Origin: Lates calcarifer
Lineage: Eukaryota; Chordata; Actinopteri; Centropomidae
Length of the DNA stretch: 64,000 nt
Reading direction: 5' to 3'
NCBI RefSeq assembly: GCF_001640805.2
Contig: NC_066856.1
Span: 16,606,116 to 16,670,115, forward strand
Shown: positions 36,491-56,663 of the stretch, piece after piece
Position numbering within the stretch: the first letter of the stretch is position 1
How the letters are laid out: each line of letters starts with the position of its first letter
Made by a program: the position numbers and the translations under genes
Notes under the pieces: generated by a model
The model's database searches: none
The model's input: the letters and a program-made list of their open reading frames with translations, nothing else
What the model was told of the DNA's origin: nothing

Positions 36491-36694
36491 CAGTCGTTTG
36501 GTCATTCTTCATTTTCTCTGTCATTCATCTGATGAAGATTGTCTTGACTTCTGCTGCAAAAATAAAAAGGAAATAGTATTTTCAGTTCAAAAATGTGGCT
36601 CCTTGAAGAAAGTGTGAAATTAAAATCAAGAATCAATAATATCAAGGAAATTCTTCAGTACAGTCTGGGCTAGGCTTGACTTGGCTGTGTGTGT

Positions 36695-36724
36695 GTTTGC
36701 ATGTGTGTGTGTGTGTGTGTGTGT
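36695..36724. repeat. (GT)n microsatellite upstream of otospiralin
   Basis: GT run directly before a possible untranslated first exon of otospiralin (about 36725-36832, donor CAG|GTAAAC). Confidence 0.85.
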
Positions 36725-37010
36725 AGGGGTCTTCTGGCCCTTCCTCCACTGAACCCCACACACCACAGACCACAGTGAACCAGCAGATGAACAGCAGCAC
36801 CTCTCTGCACGGCTTCATAATCCATTTACAGGTAAACAGCTGCAGAATTTGATTTTATTCTCAGAGATTCATGAAAAATTGGAAGGCTGCTATAGTATGT
36901 CGGCACTGATATATATTCTCTTCAGTTATTGATTCAGAGTTAGGGTTTGTTATATTGCTGACTAAAAAACTAGAGCATGATAGGCATTTTTGTTCTCTTA
37001 GGAGGGCAAG

Positions 37011-39851
<2,841 letters not shown>

Positions 39852-40157
39852 GGGGGGTGGCAGGAGCCTGGAGGGGGAGAAAGGGTAGAAAGGGACCTAT
39901 TACATCCAAAGTAACTATACAGGAATGCATTTCTTACTTTGATGGAAAGGAAATATGAGGAGAGAAGGAAAATAAATAAAATATGCACAAGAAATATATA
40001 AAATAAATGGGGTCATGGAAAAGAGCAGCAAATACAAAATGACCCCCCCTTAGAAGTTTAACACTTTGTGTGTTACTATAGCATAAAGGTAGAATTCAGA
40101 GTTAGAGGAAGTAGAACTTATGTAGGATTGTATAACCTCTTCATGTAATATACCACA

Positions 40158-40163
40158 AATAAA
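40158..40163 (+). other. otos: Otospiralin polyadenylation signal
   Basis: AATAAA about 300 bases after the stop codon, followed by ACATGTTT-rich sequence. Confidence 0.55.
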
Positions 40164-40517
40164 CATGTTTCAAATACCTAATGGTGTCTATAAAATGTAA
40201 TTTTATTTTATTTGTACTCTCTTAAGATCCTCTTAATTATTTTTACATTTATTACCCCTTAACTTAACTAACAAGAGGAATTCACATAGTATAAAACAGT
40301 ATTGTTAATATGGATATTATTGCTGTACTCTCCTCATTTGTTACGGAACATAACTACTGTTTACAGTGTCACTGTAGGTTAAGAGCGGACCAAGCGACAG
40401 AAGCGACAGCCGGGCACAATTTAGTGTTGCACACTTTGTTTTGTTTACGAATGCAGAGAAGCTAGCCTTGCTAGCGATAAAATATTTCTAAACTAACTGC
40501 TGCTGAATCGTTGCTGA

Positions 40518-43737
<3,220 letters not shown>

Positions 43738-43869
43738 ACACCTGTGTGTTGATGTGATTGTGTACATAAAGAAATCGTAAAAAATGGGCTTCTGACTAGA
43801 AGTTTTCTCTTATTTGTACAGCCCCCGTCCCACATGTCACTCACCACCATTCTGAAATAAAGCCTTTTT

Positions 43870-45540
43870 GTTTTTACAAAAAAAAAGAAAAGCTGTCATG
43901 GTGAACCAGGTGTCTGTGAATTCTGAGAATCCCTTACATTCCAGCTTTAGAGAAAATTATGAGTATGGTTTTGGCGTTGTCGTGTTTGAATCTGCTCCTG
44001 ACTGGATTGTAGGTTTGCAGGCTCTGTGAAACACCTGTTAACAAACATAATTACATACGAGATACAGTGTTAACATGACCACTAAATGTTTGGTTGGAGC
44101 ACGATGGGACAGGAAAGGGGCTGCAAAAAATGTGGAAATGCTAAAAAAAAAAATACAGAGCAAATAAAGGATTCAGGTGGAGGCTCCAGCAGTAAAATGG
44201 TTTGTCGACAGGTCAGCAGTAAGACAGTCAATATCTGTAGAGATTCAGTCAGCTATCATGAAAAGGGAAAATGAAAAAGATGTGATTTGACTTGTAAGAT
44301 TAGAATCACGTCTCATGTGTCTCACCTGTCTGTCAAATGAGCTGTGGAGTTTTTGTATCATCAGTTCTGATTTTCCCCTGAGACGATGCAGGCCCACATA
44401 AACCAGCTGTATGTGTAGGTAAAAGACAAGACCAAGGAATAAGATGTCTGAATTTTTGCAGTCTTGTATTTACATCACATGTTTACATGAGAATTGTACA
44501 CATATTACAGAAACAGGAAAACAATTCTAAAAAGTTACACTCCATGGCCAAAAGTATGCAGGGATTTGCTCCTATTCAGCCTCAAGAGCATTAAAGAAGT
44601 AGGGTACTGATGGTGGGCGATAAAACAGTGTTCCTGTTCATCCCAGAGGCGTTGGATGAGGTTGAGGTCAGAGCTCTGTGTAGGCCAGACACTGGACTTC
44701 ACTCTGTGTACAGGGGTACTGTCACGTTTCCCTTAGTTAGAACTAATGACTGTGCTTTAACAATAAGCCTCAGTGTACATACAATAGGGACATACAGAGG
44801 TATAGTCTTTATGCTGAATTGAACACTGGCATAACAGACAGGTGGCAGCTATTTTCAGAAATTTAAAAATAGAATAATTGTGTCTTCTCTCCAAAGTACA
44901 ATAAAATAATATTTAAAAACTGATTTTGTCCTCAAAAAATATGATTTATTTTGAGTTAAATTACCTTTGATGTAAAAAAGTGAAAAATCACAATTTCTCC
45001 ATAAACTAATAAAATCTCATTAACCAGCCTGATTGCTATAACTGAATCACAGGCCAGTCAGATGTACAGATGTTGCATCATGCATTACAGCTATACGACT
45101 TTAGTGTAGAGACACTAAAATCACTGCCAGTTTGTCTTACAAGGCTGGCATGCCTGAACACAGTTAAAGTGAGGAGGAAACTGTAGATTATCAAATTCCT
45201 CATGTGTAGACCAGCTGTCCCTGTGTGTTCAGGTTTAGACAGAAGCTGTGGTTTAGGCCTCACTGAGGTCTCTGAGAAGTGCTTATGTGGCACCTCAGCT
45301 CCCCTTCATTATTTCCTCATGTTTTCTCTCTTCTGTCCCCTCTTCTATCTTTCTGTTACTTACTTCAGAGTCATTGCTGCATCCCCAGACCAGATCCAGA
45401 GTTGGATTTCTAACCTTAAATGTGAATCAGAATTAAAAAGCATGTTTGTTAAATGAAAAAAAAGTCACTTGGGGCAACTTCTCTCTTCTCTCCATTTCTC
45501 CACGTCTCCATCTCTACTTAAAACCCTCCCTCCCTCTCTC
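43870..45540. other. COPS9-actinodin intergenic region
   Basis: About 1.7 kb with no coding evidence on either strand. Low-complexity C/T-rich sequence near 45480-45545 precedes the actinodin promoter. Confidence 0.45.
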
Positions 45541-45564
45541 CTTTCCTGTTCTTAATTACGGTGC

Positions 45565-45728
45565 CTGCGATTGGTCCAGAATTTCTGAAAGTGCAGCCAA
45601 TAAGGTGTCTTGTTGAAGTGGCCCTTGACCCCCTCAGGTGCTCCCTGTGTGCGTTTTTCTGTGCGAGTGTTAATTAATACTTGTGTGTGTGGTTTGTGTG
45701 TGTCAGAGATGACGGGCCTGGTTTAAAA
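45565..45728 (+). promoter_or_regulatory. Actinodin promoter candidate
   Basis: CCAAT motifs occur in both orientations (GATTGG near 45569-45574, CCAAT at 45597-45601). TTTAAAA at 45722-45728 lies about 30 bases before a likely start of an untranslated first exon that ends at a donor, CAGG|GTAAG (45908/45909). Confidence 0.45.
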
Positions 45729-46411
45729 CCGTGCAGGATCCCTTCGTCAGGGCAGTCTGAGAGACCGGCCGCTGGGACAGGGTGCAACAGGATATCACCA
45801 ACACACACACACAACACACACGCTTAGTGTTTGAGCCCAGGTGGACAGAGTCATCTCGCTTTCAACATCTGGATCTGCAGGCCGACACACCAATAAGACA
45901 ACCACAGGGTAAGACACCAAAAACAAACCGCGTGTTTACACTGGTAGATTTAGGTACTTACCCAGGGACTCAAGTTCAGGTTGAAATCAAGTTTGGCTGC
46001 TCAACAACACCTGGTTCTGTTTTTACCATGACAAACCAGCCAGAACATGTTTGTTCAAAGCCTCCAAACTTTGAGTTCACTTCCAAACTGCAGGGGTCAC
46101 TACAACAGCTCTCCAGGTGAAAACTAGCTCAGTCTTGGGTCTCAGGTTGTGATTGGAGTGTGAATTTAACACCTTCCAACAGCGCTTCATAAGGTTTGTA
46201 GGTTTGTCTGTGCTACTGACCACTTTGAGCTCCTGCTTTAAAGATGCAGCTGTATGAAGAAAATAGCTCAACTAGTGGATAAAAATGTGATTTTGCTTCC
46301 TTGGCTGGATGAACCAATAGATATTTGAGTGTACTGGAAATAAAGCATAATTTTGAATATTTGATATTTGTGCCTTTGGTGTCAGCAGGTGAGGAGAAGG
46401 TGTGAGAAGTC

Positions 46412-49400
46412 ATGGCTGGGGAAGGAGAACCGGTTTCTCCGGTGTATTCATCACTGCTCTGCTGGCTGTGATGCTGCTGCCTGGTGAGTACAGTGGGGAT
46501 CAGACATTGCATAAAGTCTCATAACCAGGCTCAGTATGTCAAAATATATGTCATACTGAACAGATACTGTGATATAATACGGAATTTACTGATTATTCGT
46601 GGCTGTCATGGTGCTTTACTGCAATAAGAGTAGAAACACCACTGTAAATCTGCTGGAGAGTTTAATTTAGGGCTGCAACTATGATTATTTACATTATCAA
46701 CCAACTGATCGTTTTTTCAACTCACTGATTAAATCATTCCGTCAATAAAAGACAAAACAGCCAAAAAAAGTCCAACCCCAAAACTATTCAGTTTACAATC
46801 ATATAAAACAGAGAAAAACTGAGAGGATGGCTGATATTTTTCTTCACATGACTTAATTTATTCAGCTATCAAATGACTCATTCAAGTGATGCATTGATGA
46901 AAATGTCAGCTATTTTAGCCAACCATTTTAGATGGTCATAATTTAGAACTTTTCCTTCCTCTCCTCCTACAGCATTTGATATTGTCAGCATCGAAAGTTG
47001 ATGAACATTTTTTGAATTAGCTGCTTCATTTAGCTGGACACACACGATCACATAACACTGTAGAAAAAAAGGAGGAGGAGGTGTGTGTAGTGAGATTATA
47101 AAACACAAACAAACAGTAATTTCACACCATTCAAAATGACAACTGGTAAAGGATAATCACGGTGCTGATGATGATATTCACACTCCAGTATACATATTAT
47201 AGTTTGTCTGCTTTTCAAAGCTACGCTGTTTAGAGTTGAGAAGAAACTAAATGCTGACTTCACAATCTTATCTCTGTAAAAATACAGAACATTGGCAGCA
47301 ATTATGCAGCAGAATCACCTCTGTTAGTGTGTATTTGCCTTGGAAATATACACATCCTCCACCTAGTTACTTTTCTTTCTCTTCATCCACAAAATTATTC
47401 TCAACATATTACTCAACCTTAAGTTGTTCTGTTTGCCCTTACACCTCATAATTTATAAATACATTTTAGTTGACTTATAGCTTCACATTCTGCATCTCAA
47501 GGTTTTGTTTGTTAAGGCAATGGGTTAGCTGGAGTGCTGTGGGTTTCTGCCCATCACCAGTTCATGGACTTGGACTCACTAATACCTATCCTTGCTAACA
47601 GTGGTTGTAACTCAACTTCATATATCATAATCTGGCTGTCTGATGTAGCCTGTAATGTCCATATATCATCTTATGGACAGTGGCTCCTCCACCACCTGTT
47701 TCTACTTTGACTGGTATATTTACAAAGCTACAAGGCAGCTGCAGGTCTCGTCTTTCCATTTAAAATGTTTTTTTTTTTTTAAATTGTGCCGTCCAAAAGG
47801 GAAAAGAACAGTTGTAGTAGTAGGGGGAGTTTTTCTTTCATCGTTCCTGGTCCTGTAAAAAATTAGTACCTGTCAGCATCACCTCCTCCTCTGCCCTCTT
47901 AAAGCTCAGCTGTTTCCAGATGTGCCAGCCACTTTTTTATTTTATTTTACAGGCTTGTAAAAAACAATACAGCGGATACACTGAGGCAGCAACATTTAGC
48001 CCACCCCCTCCACCACATCAGGTCACCTTCACTTCCCCTTCTTTATTTAATTCTTTCTTAATTCTTTGCAGATTCATACATTTTTCTTCTGTGACCTTAC
48101 ACACCACAGTGCACATCTCCCTGTGTACTCCATCAGAGATGATGAAACTCTCTTTTTTTAAATCAGGAGATGTTTTTCTACTTCCGACACGCTCTATGTA
48201 ACCCTGAATTATCCCCTCTGGATCTCTCCTTTAAAGCTCTCATCTGTTCCCCCTCTTATTCTTCCTCCCTGTCCCCCCCCCCCGTAAGGCATTAACACCT
48301 TTTTCCTGAGGAGATGAAAGGAACCAGCAGCAGAGCTGAATCCTCTGTTCCCCCAGCTGCATGGGGTCAAACGGCACACATGTGTGTATGGGCTCAGACA
48401 CACACAAAGTGCACACACAGCACTTTGAAAACGCAGCGTGGGGTTTGCTGTTACAGGCTTACCTATAAAATCTACAAAGAGCTGCAGTCACCAGTGCTTC
48501 AGGCAGAGCCAATTACCTCTGCCCTATTTAATGAATAATATCTGCCTTAAGTGTTTGAGGTTTATTGTCATATTATCACAAATGTATTACAGACATATTT
48601 CATAGTCAGACTAGATGGAGTAAGCAATTTCCAGGACTTAATCTTGACTTGACAGAAACGTCTTGATAAATCTGTTTTTGCTTTTCTTTCTTCATCAGCA
48701 TTCTTGTCTGCTGGACCAATTGGGCAAAAGGCCAAAGGAGATGGTAAATATGTGTTTTTTTGCCTTAGCAGACAGTTACACAGGGTTTCTAAAAAGTAAA
48801 CAGCGGCAATTTGCCAGGGGTGAAAGACCATGAAAGCTATTAATGAGTCCATGAGGGGTGTGTGATTGAAATGTAACACCCAAATTCATCACTACACCTC
48901 ACCTCACTTCAATGTAGCATCAACGCTTAACCTTATGATTGATATCTAAGATAATATGATAGCTTAAGGATACCTAACCTCAAAATGTAACAAGTTTGAA
49001 TCCTTGAATATCTTGTCATAAAGTTTAAAAGTCACTTGGAAATCCTTGACTTTGATGTCCAAGTGAGTTTGGAGGCTCTGGATCAGCGTGCCTTTCCCTT
49101 TTCTTTCCTGCTCCTCAGTGGGAGAGAGCATCCAGGAGAGGCTGCTGCTGCAGCGTTACACAGGAGGCTGATCCGCAACCGCAGGAACATCAGCTGGTAC
49201 AAACAGCACTCTGACTTCTGGGGCTGGTACAAGTACTTCACTGACAATGGCAACCAGGAGGCAGTGAGTGAACACACACCCACCCACAATAAACTCTATT
49301 ATCACTTGACATTTTTAACATTTGGTGTTTTATGAAATTCTTAAGGTGATACGCCACCTAAAGTCTGTGTTTTTAGTATCACACATCACCACTCTTCCCT

Positions 49401-52204
49401 TGTAGGCTTGAAAAGTAACTCTTTCCGATATCAGAGAGGTCACAATAGATTTCTGATCCTAAGTTTTAAAGTTGCGATTTATAGAAATGATGGGTCAAAT
49501 TATATGTCGAATGAGAGAATCACAGGTAATAATCATCAGACTCTGCTGTTCCATTACATTTAGCTCTATCAATTTTAGCAATTTGGCATTTTTAAGCTGA
49601 TTGTTTTGGTTTTTTACAACGCACAACTAGTGTCGTTTTTCGACACAGCTGGCAGCAGCTTTGTGCCACAAAGGCTTTGAATCAGCTTTAAATCCATTTC
49701 CCCACCTGTGCTTTCAGTATGTTCAAAACAATCATCCACATAATGATATGTATGGTAAATAAACTGAGCATTATGGCCATCCAGTGGAATGCTTGCGGAA
49801 GGATTGCTTTGATAGGTTTGTACTGATGTTTCCATACTTTTCCACTATGAAGAGAGACATTTAAAAGCCAAAAAGAATTTGGGTATAACTTCAAAGTCTG
49901 TTCTTTGTTATTGCCTAAAATGTGTCCACAGTGGTAGCTAAATCAACTCCCCAGTAAAGCATACCTCTCATCCCCTCTCAGGTTCAGGAGATGGACCGTA
50001 TCTACCTTGCCTACCTCCAGAACAAAAACCGTGCTGAGGGACGTCGCTCCTACAAGGCCTACCTGCGCCACCTGGGGGACATCTACAAGTCCTGTGCCGA
50101 TTCTGATGACCCTAACTGTGTGGCTTCCTACACCAGCAGGCCCAAACCTAAACCTGAACCTCCTAAACCTGCACCAGTAAAAACTTGTGATCCGACCAAG
50201 GATGCTTACTGCCTGTATGCTGCTTTGGTCCAGGGCAAGAGCCCCTACCTGCCCCTGGTGCTCCCAGTTGCCACCCCTGCCCCAGCACCAGTCAAGGCCC
50301 CAGCTCCTCTGTATGTCCGCTCTGCTGCCCCAGCAAAGGATCCACAGTCTGGATATTACTACTACGCTCCATCCGCAACACCTTTCCTTTCCAAGGTAGG
50401 CCTGGCAGTGTTGGTCATCGTACATCACTCCAGGTTACTGACAAATATAATATTTGGTACATAGCATGCCAAGAAATGCAATTCTTAGCAATTTGAATGC
50501 AAATCACATTATATTCATTATTTGGCTGTTAAATTGATCAAGTGTTTCTCAAAACCAGTGCCCCCTTGTGGTAGTTCTGAAGGAGACGCAGTGGCAGTAT
50601 CCCTCTTCCAATTGATTCAATACTGAGAATGAAGGGCATAACAACACCCTACTGTACATGTTTTCACCTGGATTGTCCTGGATATATTTTTCCACAAAAA
50701 TCCAAAATGTATAAATTGAAAGATAATATGGCATAAAAATCCATATACTGTAAGATGCAGCACTACACTCTCTAACTTGACACAATTGTATCACATCTGC
50801 CTCTATTTTTCACGCTTCAGGAGCAGAAGGCTGAGCTGTTGCGTATCTGCTCTGCTGATGATGTGGAATGTCTGCAGTACCATCTGAGAGCTGCCTTTGG
50901 GTACACACCCTCCGCCGGGCCCCTGCCTTCCTACGCCCACCTCGGTTGTGATCCCAAGAAAGACCCCACCTGCAAACCCAAACTGGTGCAGAAAGCCCCC
51001 TCTGGTCTCTACCTGCAGTACCCTGGCTGTGATCCACTCAGGGATCCCTTCTGTGCCTATGCTGCCTCCCTTGCAGTACGTTTCATGTATACATAGGAGG
51101 ATAGATTTACTAACTAGGTCTTATAGATTTTAGTGTGTGCTTTCTGTTTTTTTATGATGGAAGTTGTTTTGTCTGTCCCTCCAGGCGCCCCGTGCCCCTA
51201 ACCCCCCTGCACCTGCTGGGCCTGGATCCTGCAACCCTCTTTTTGAAGACGGCTGTAACCCTCTTACTGCCACCAAATTTGCCACTCCCCCAGAGGCGTA
51301 CAATACCGAGGAGACAGATGAGGCTGCTGCCATTCGTGCTGCCCCTCCTCCTACTGAGCAGAACAACGACCCCTATGCCATGTTCAGGAATCCTTATGCT
51401 CAAGCTAATAGGGTTACTGATCCTTACGCTATGTACCGCCAGGCCAGTGCCCCAGCTTCTCCTCCAGCTGCTGACCCATATGCCATGCTCCGCCGATACA
51501 TGACCCAAGCTCAAGTTAATGACCCATACGCTCCACGCATGGAGGCTGCTCCAGAGTCTGACCCCAATGATCCTTTCTCTGCAATCCGCGAGGCTGCTGC
51601 TGCCATGCATCGCCGCGGTCCTCCCACACCAAGGCAGCAGTACCCTTTTTCTGGTTCCAATTATGAAGAACCTGCTCAGGAGGAGCGCCACCCTCTGGGA
51701 CCCCCAGGTAAAACCAAGGAGGGCTATGACTGCTTCATCGGCTACGACCGTGAATGCTTCCCTGTGAAGCCTGAGAAGCCTCGTTCTGGGGTTCATCGCC
51801 ACATCCCCTACCCTGCTGAGGCCTATGAGCCCCACCTGAATGCTGACGGCACAAGAAACGGAGTTCTGGAGCCTGCCAACCCACACTGTGACCCCGAATA
51901 TGATCCTGACTGCCGCCTACGTCGATACAAGCCTGAGCAGGCCCATGCCGAGGCCCAGCCCGAACATCACACCGAGGAGGACCATGGCCAGGGGGCAGCA
52001 GAGAGCGAACAGCAGCCAGAGCAGCAGGAGCAGGATCAGTACGAGGCAGAGCCGTACCAGAGTGGCCAGGAGGAGCCTCACATGTCCTACCAGCCACTCT
52101 CACAGGGTATGCCCAGCCTGCAGGACATACTGAGGCGCTACGGAGACCAGTACCCTGAGCAGGATGATCACAGAGCTTATGCAGATGACTACCGCAAGAA
52201 ATAA
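46412..52204 (+). CDS. and: Actinodin (fin-fold actinotrichia protein)
   Basis: The exons are 46412-46483, 48699-48743, 49119-49263, 49982-50395, 50821-51075 and 51185-52204, about 650 residues. The signal region is GVFITALLAVMLLPAFLSAG. A basic segment RRLIRNRRNISWYKQ leads to SDFWGWYKYFTDNGNQEA and LAYLQNKNRAEGRRSYKAYL. The family's repeated Cys blocks follow: TCDPTKDAYC, GCDPKKDPTC, GCDPLRDPFC and HCDPEYDPDC. DPYAM repeats lie between, with a Pro- and Gln/Glu-rich tail. Actinodins are secreted structural proteins of actinotrichia, the fibrils that stiffen fish fin folds; tetrapods lack them. The only ATG of exon 2 (46412) is in a different frame from the signal peptide, a one-base discrepancy. 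At exon 4 the first AG also gives a wrong frame, while an AG eight bases further keeps it. The rest is open. Which actinodin paralog this is stays undecided. Confidence 0.93.
46669..46780. repeat. AGGGCTGCAAC-type fish element in actinodin intron
   Basis: It starts TTAGGGCTGCAACTATGATT and continues with the ATCAACCAACTGATCG motif, the left end of the same common non-autonomous element found in the S array. Confidence 0.6.
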
Positions 52205-52635
52205 ATATGCAAACGCACTCATGCATGCAGATGGACATGAATACACAGTCCCGTGCGTTCTTGTAGCTTAGCCCATGACTGCCTTGTGCAGTGCACAACC
52301 AGTCCAAACTGGACCAGATATGGGACACATGAGAAGTTGATGGACCCAATGAGCGAGTACATGCACGAACATCCACACATAGCCTCCAGCTGTAGGAGCA
52401 TGCTCAGAAAGCTGAATGTGTTCCAGCAATGTTTTCATCTCTTTAGCTGCTTCAGATCTGTTGCTTTGGCCTGTTGCTTTCCAGCTTCAAACCTCCTCAA
52501 TCCACTCAAATGTGTAATGACGCTTGACGCTTCGCTTCACTTCTGTATCTATGCATCTCACATTTTTTACAATTTGTTTGTTGCTTTTTGTCAGTGATAG
52601 ATTATGTAAAGTTTTTTTTTCATTTTGAATGTTCT

Positions 52636-52641
52636 AATAAA
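52636..52641 (+). other. Actinodin polyadenylation signal
   Basis: AATAAA about 430 bases after the stop codon, in AT-rich sequence. Confidence 0.6.
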
Positions 52642-52659
52642 AAGCTCTAGAAAGCTGTT

Positions 52660-55600
52660 TTTGCATCATTTACTCAATCTTGACATTTGACTCAACTTGA
52701 TGACTTGACCATAATTGTCCACTGATATGACATGTTACAACTGACTTACAATACTTAAAACAAATTTTGTTTGCATGCAACTGTGGCATGAGACGGATTG
52801 AATGACATCTAATATGGGTCTAAGCCAAAAAATGTCAAATTCTACAGCAGCTAATGCCATATTTTCATTAGCTCCTCCCTGCTTGCTAAATGCCAGTGTC
52901 TTTTAAACTCCACACCTCCAGTTTGTATTGCAGGATTTCTGCTACAAATTTGAAGTTCTCAAACGCCAGCTTAAAACTATTTTTAATGAAGCTTGAAGCT
53001 GAAAATAATGTGTTCTCACTTGATGAGGCTTCCTGCAGAGCAACATAAGAAAACATACCATTGTTTTCACAGGCAGAGTAGCACTCCCCCTTACTAGTAA
53101 CCTGATGCATGTGTAAACGTAAAAAAAAAGATATCTTTTTTTTTTTTTTGCAGAAACAGGCTTCTGCAAAATGTTCGGTCATATCACTGCAAAAAATATA
53201 CAACATACAAGTTCACCAAAAAGCACCAAAACAGTGTTGATGACATCCCTTTTGTCACGCAGAAAATGAGTTTTTGACACTACAATGATACATACATACA
53301 AGACTTTAATAAAAACAAAATTTAAAAAAACTTTGATTCATTAGTTGAAAAATGCCAAAAGTGTCTGAACAAGGTATTCAAACAGGATGAATGTTTGGAT
53401 CCCTTCTCCATTCAAGGTTTCCCATTGTGATGTCAGAAATGAAGTCGATTTTTAGGTTGGCATGTCAGCCAAGTCAAACAACACCTGAACTTCCACTGAT
53501 GACTCCACAGATTGTTTGTGAAAGGGATTTCTCTGCCCCTCTGCTCTTGTCTTGCCCTCATCTGACTTCATGTGTTGAGTTGATGACTGAGTTGCTAATT
53601 TAGTTTACAGTCAGGAAGGTGTGGTAAGACAGCAAGACGCAGAGCTGAAATACTGGTAATACTTTTTTTTTTAGAGATGCATGTATCAGTATTTACCTGA
53701 TCGCCCTTTACTTGAATTATACTGGGTGTATATGTCAGGAGCAGGGAGCAGCTGCACATAGAAAAATTAATTTACTGGGATGACTAATAGAAAGACCTGT
53801 ACATTTGACAGTGAAATCACTTATACTTACTGTGATCTCAGTTTTAATTATAAAACATTCCCGTTGCTCTGAGTTTTGTCATGCACTGAATAAGCCTGTA
53901 CTGTCAAGCAGGATCACAGAGCTGCCTTTTAATTAGAGTACTCATTTACCGTAAATCCTGTGGAAAGTTTAACTGACAAACTTTATATAAACAAGTAGGC
54001 AAGTAGGCAGGAGTAGAATAACAAGCTGTTAGGACGCAAGTCTTCTATTCCATTTTCTAACATAGAGGAAACGCATTTGCAGAAATGCCAGCCCAACCTT
54101 TAGAGTGGTTGAGATGAAGACATTCAAAAAAGTCAAATCTCATAGCAAATGACCTTCTAAATGATTAAAGATAAAAAAAAAAAAAAGTTTGAAAACAGCT
54201 CAAAAGTTTTTAAGACAACATGTGCTTCTCAAATGATGGAAACATTCCGGTTCTTAGACAGCTGAGGAAAGAGAAGAAAAATGTTTGTTTTTTTTCTTAA
54301 CACCAGTATCTGGAGATCTTGTCTGATACAGTCTCTCTCAGGAGATACATTCAAAAAGACTGAAATACTGTGGAGGTATCCAGTAGTGCTGAATGGAGGG
54401 AAATAATTTACCTTTTTAGGTACTGGGTCAAATATTCATAAACTCTTAATACTTAAGAAGAATAATTACTGTGGAAGTACCAGCAGTAACAATGTTTACT
54501 ACAGTGAGATTCATTTTTAATGGAGTACACAAAATACATTTTGTTGTCTGACTATGTATTTCAATGTATTCATGATCCATTGGTTGTTCTTACTAATGCA
54601 GAGTTTTGTTGTTGTTAGATCATAACAAAATAAAACAATTACTTTGCAAGTGATTTTTTCCTTCAACTTTCTAGCTGTAATGTCTGCTGCAGCATTCAGC
54701 CTGTCTGAACTAACCTCAACCTGTAAACTTGCCCGTGGACTTTTTCTATCGGGTCAAATCATTTATGCTGTGCACTGACAACATGTCCATTACATGTTTG
54801 TTTAATTACACTGAATGATGATGTCTTTGGCTGGTGTGGCACATGTTTTATTTTCAGGCACCAAGTCAGATTTATCAGAGCTTTCAGATAAATCTGAGTT
54901 TCCCAGCACTCAGCACTCAGCCCCTTGGCACTGTCATGCCAAGGAGTTACCATAAATTTGCTCTGACAAAATTTCTACTGAAAGTGAGCTCATGACTGCA
55001 GGTTATTGATTTGCCCCCTTTCTGTTCACAGGGCTGGTTATTGTCTGTCTTCTTCCCTGTCTTTTATCTGATTTTTCCTCCAAAGGATATTGTGTCTCTA
55101 TGAAATTAGCTGGCTGATTTTATCTGAAAATGCACGAGTGCCTGCAGTTTATCTTGGAAATGTAAGAAAGTGACTGCAGACAAAAACTGTTCAGGGAGTT
55201 TTATCACACCAGATTAAAGTCTTAAACTCCACTGGACATTATCAGCGGCCAGCTTCAGCTCCACCCTTTCTTATTATCAGTGACTCATGTTAATGTCACT
55301 GACCTTAAGTTACTGGCTGCTGTAACCTAATATATTGGCTATATCAATATGAACCTAATATAGTAATACAGTTATATCAGTTATGAGAATTCATGATTTG
55401 TATGACTTGCAAACAAAGACTGCTGACAGTTAGGTGTCCCTGCGTTCAATTGTGAAGCAGGCACTTAGCTTAGCATTATGCCTAGAAAAAAAAATCACCT
55501 TCCAGCACCTCTGCACTGCTGCTACCAATATAAAGAAATGTACGGCCTCTGAGTTACATTTGTTTTCTACAGTTGCCTAGACTACCTATTTGTTTACAGA

Positions 55601-56019
55601 CACAAGCTAGCTGCTAATGCTAACTAACCCACAACAGTAGGCTGAAGTAGAGAAGGATAGCACACATCCATTGTAGGAACATTAGCAACAGAATATTTTA
55701 TTAACCAGTTAAAACGTTGGAAGCAGCTACAACATCAAAAATTCCAGTTCCCAGAACAAACAGGAAACAAGAGATTTCACCCATAGAATTATGTATTAAA
55801 CAGATAATTGGGAAATTTGGCTACTGAAGAATAGCAAACAAAAAGGAACTAATTAGACCAGGCCACTGTGACTACCTGGGGAAAAATTAAATGTAATGTA
55901 AACATAAATTCTGTGACTGTGCACAGTAGTTACTGCTGACACTAATAGAGCAGGTCTGACAGTGATTTGTGGAGCATGTGTTTCCTTTAGGAGGCAGAGA
56001 AAGAAATAAAACACAGCGC

Positions 56020-56055
<36 letters not shown>

Positions 56056-56602
56056 CAAGGGCCTGCATCTTTACTTCTGTGCTCAGACTCCTGCAGGGCA
56101 AAAGGTAATAAAATGGGAAAAAAATCAAAGAGAAGACAGCATGACACAAACTCCATCCGAGTGAATGAAGAAGTGAGTGATGGCATGTGTCTCATCTGTT
56201 TGAGTGAGTGACAGAAAGATCCTCACTCCTAATTATATCCGAGTCAGTCTGCCTCCAGCTGCTGACAAAGTCATACCCCCTGCACTGTCTTACACACACA
56301 CACGCACACACACTAAAGCTGGGACTCCCTCTTGTGGTAGCTGACATGCAGGGGAGGACGGGGAGGACGTCAGTCACTCCTGATGTTGTCAACAGGAGTC
56401 AAAGCTGATTATTTGTTAAAGACTAATAATAGATCACACTGTCAAACTAATTACTGTACAGCCTTTACACCTCTGTCTTGTTAGCTGGAGAAAGATACAT
56501 CATTTACAACAAGACATTTAACACTATTAGATATCATGTTGCCTGGATTTGGGAAATGGAGTGAATACTCAAACTCATTGTTAAATCATCTCTGTTTGTG
56601 TA

Positions 56603-56663
<61 letters not shown>

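Noticed and set aside
49943..50428. 161-residue minus-strand open frame
   Set aside because: It is antisense to the actinodin exon 49982-50395 and has no family content.
51152..51886. 244-residue open frame on the minus strand
   Set aside because: It is the shadow of the long GC-richer last exon of actinodin, whose sense frame has the conserved repeats.
55853..56195. Open frames around the A run near 56023-56052
   Set aside because: Phe- or Lys-rich translations of a homopolymer. No splice context and no similarity recognised.
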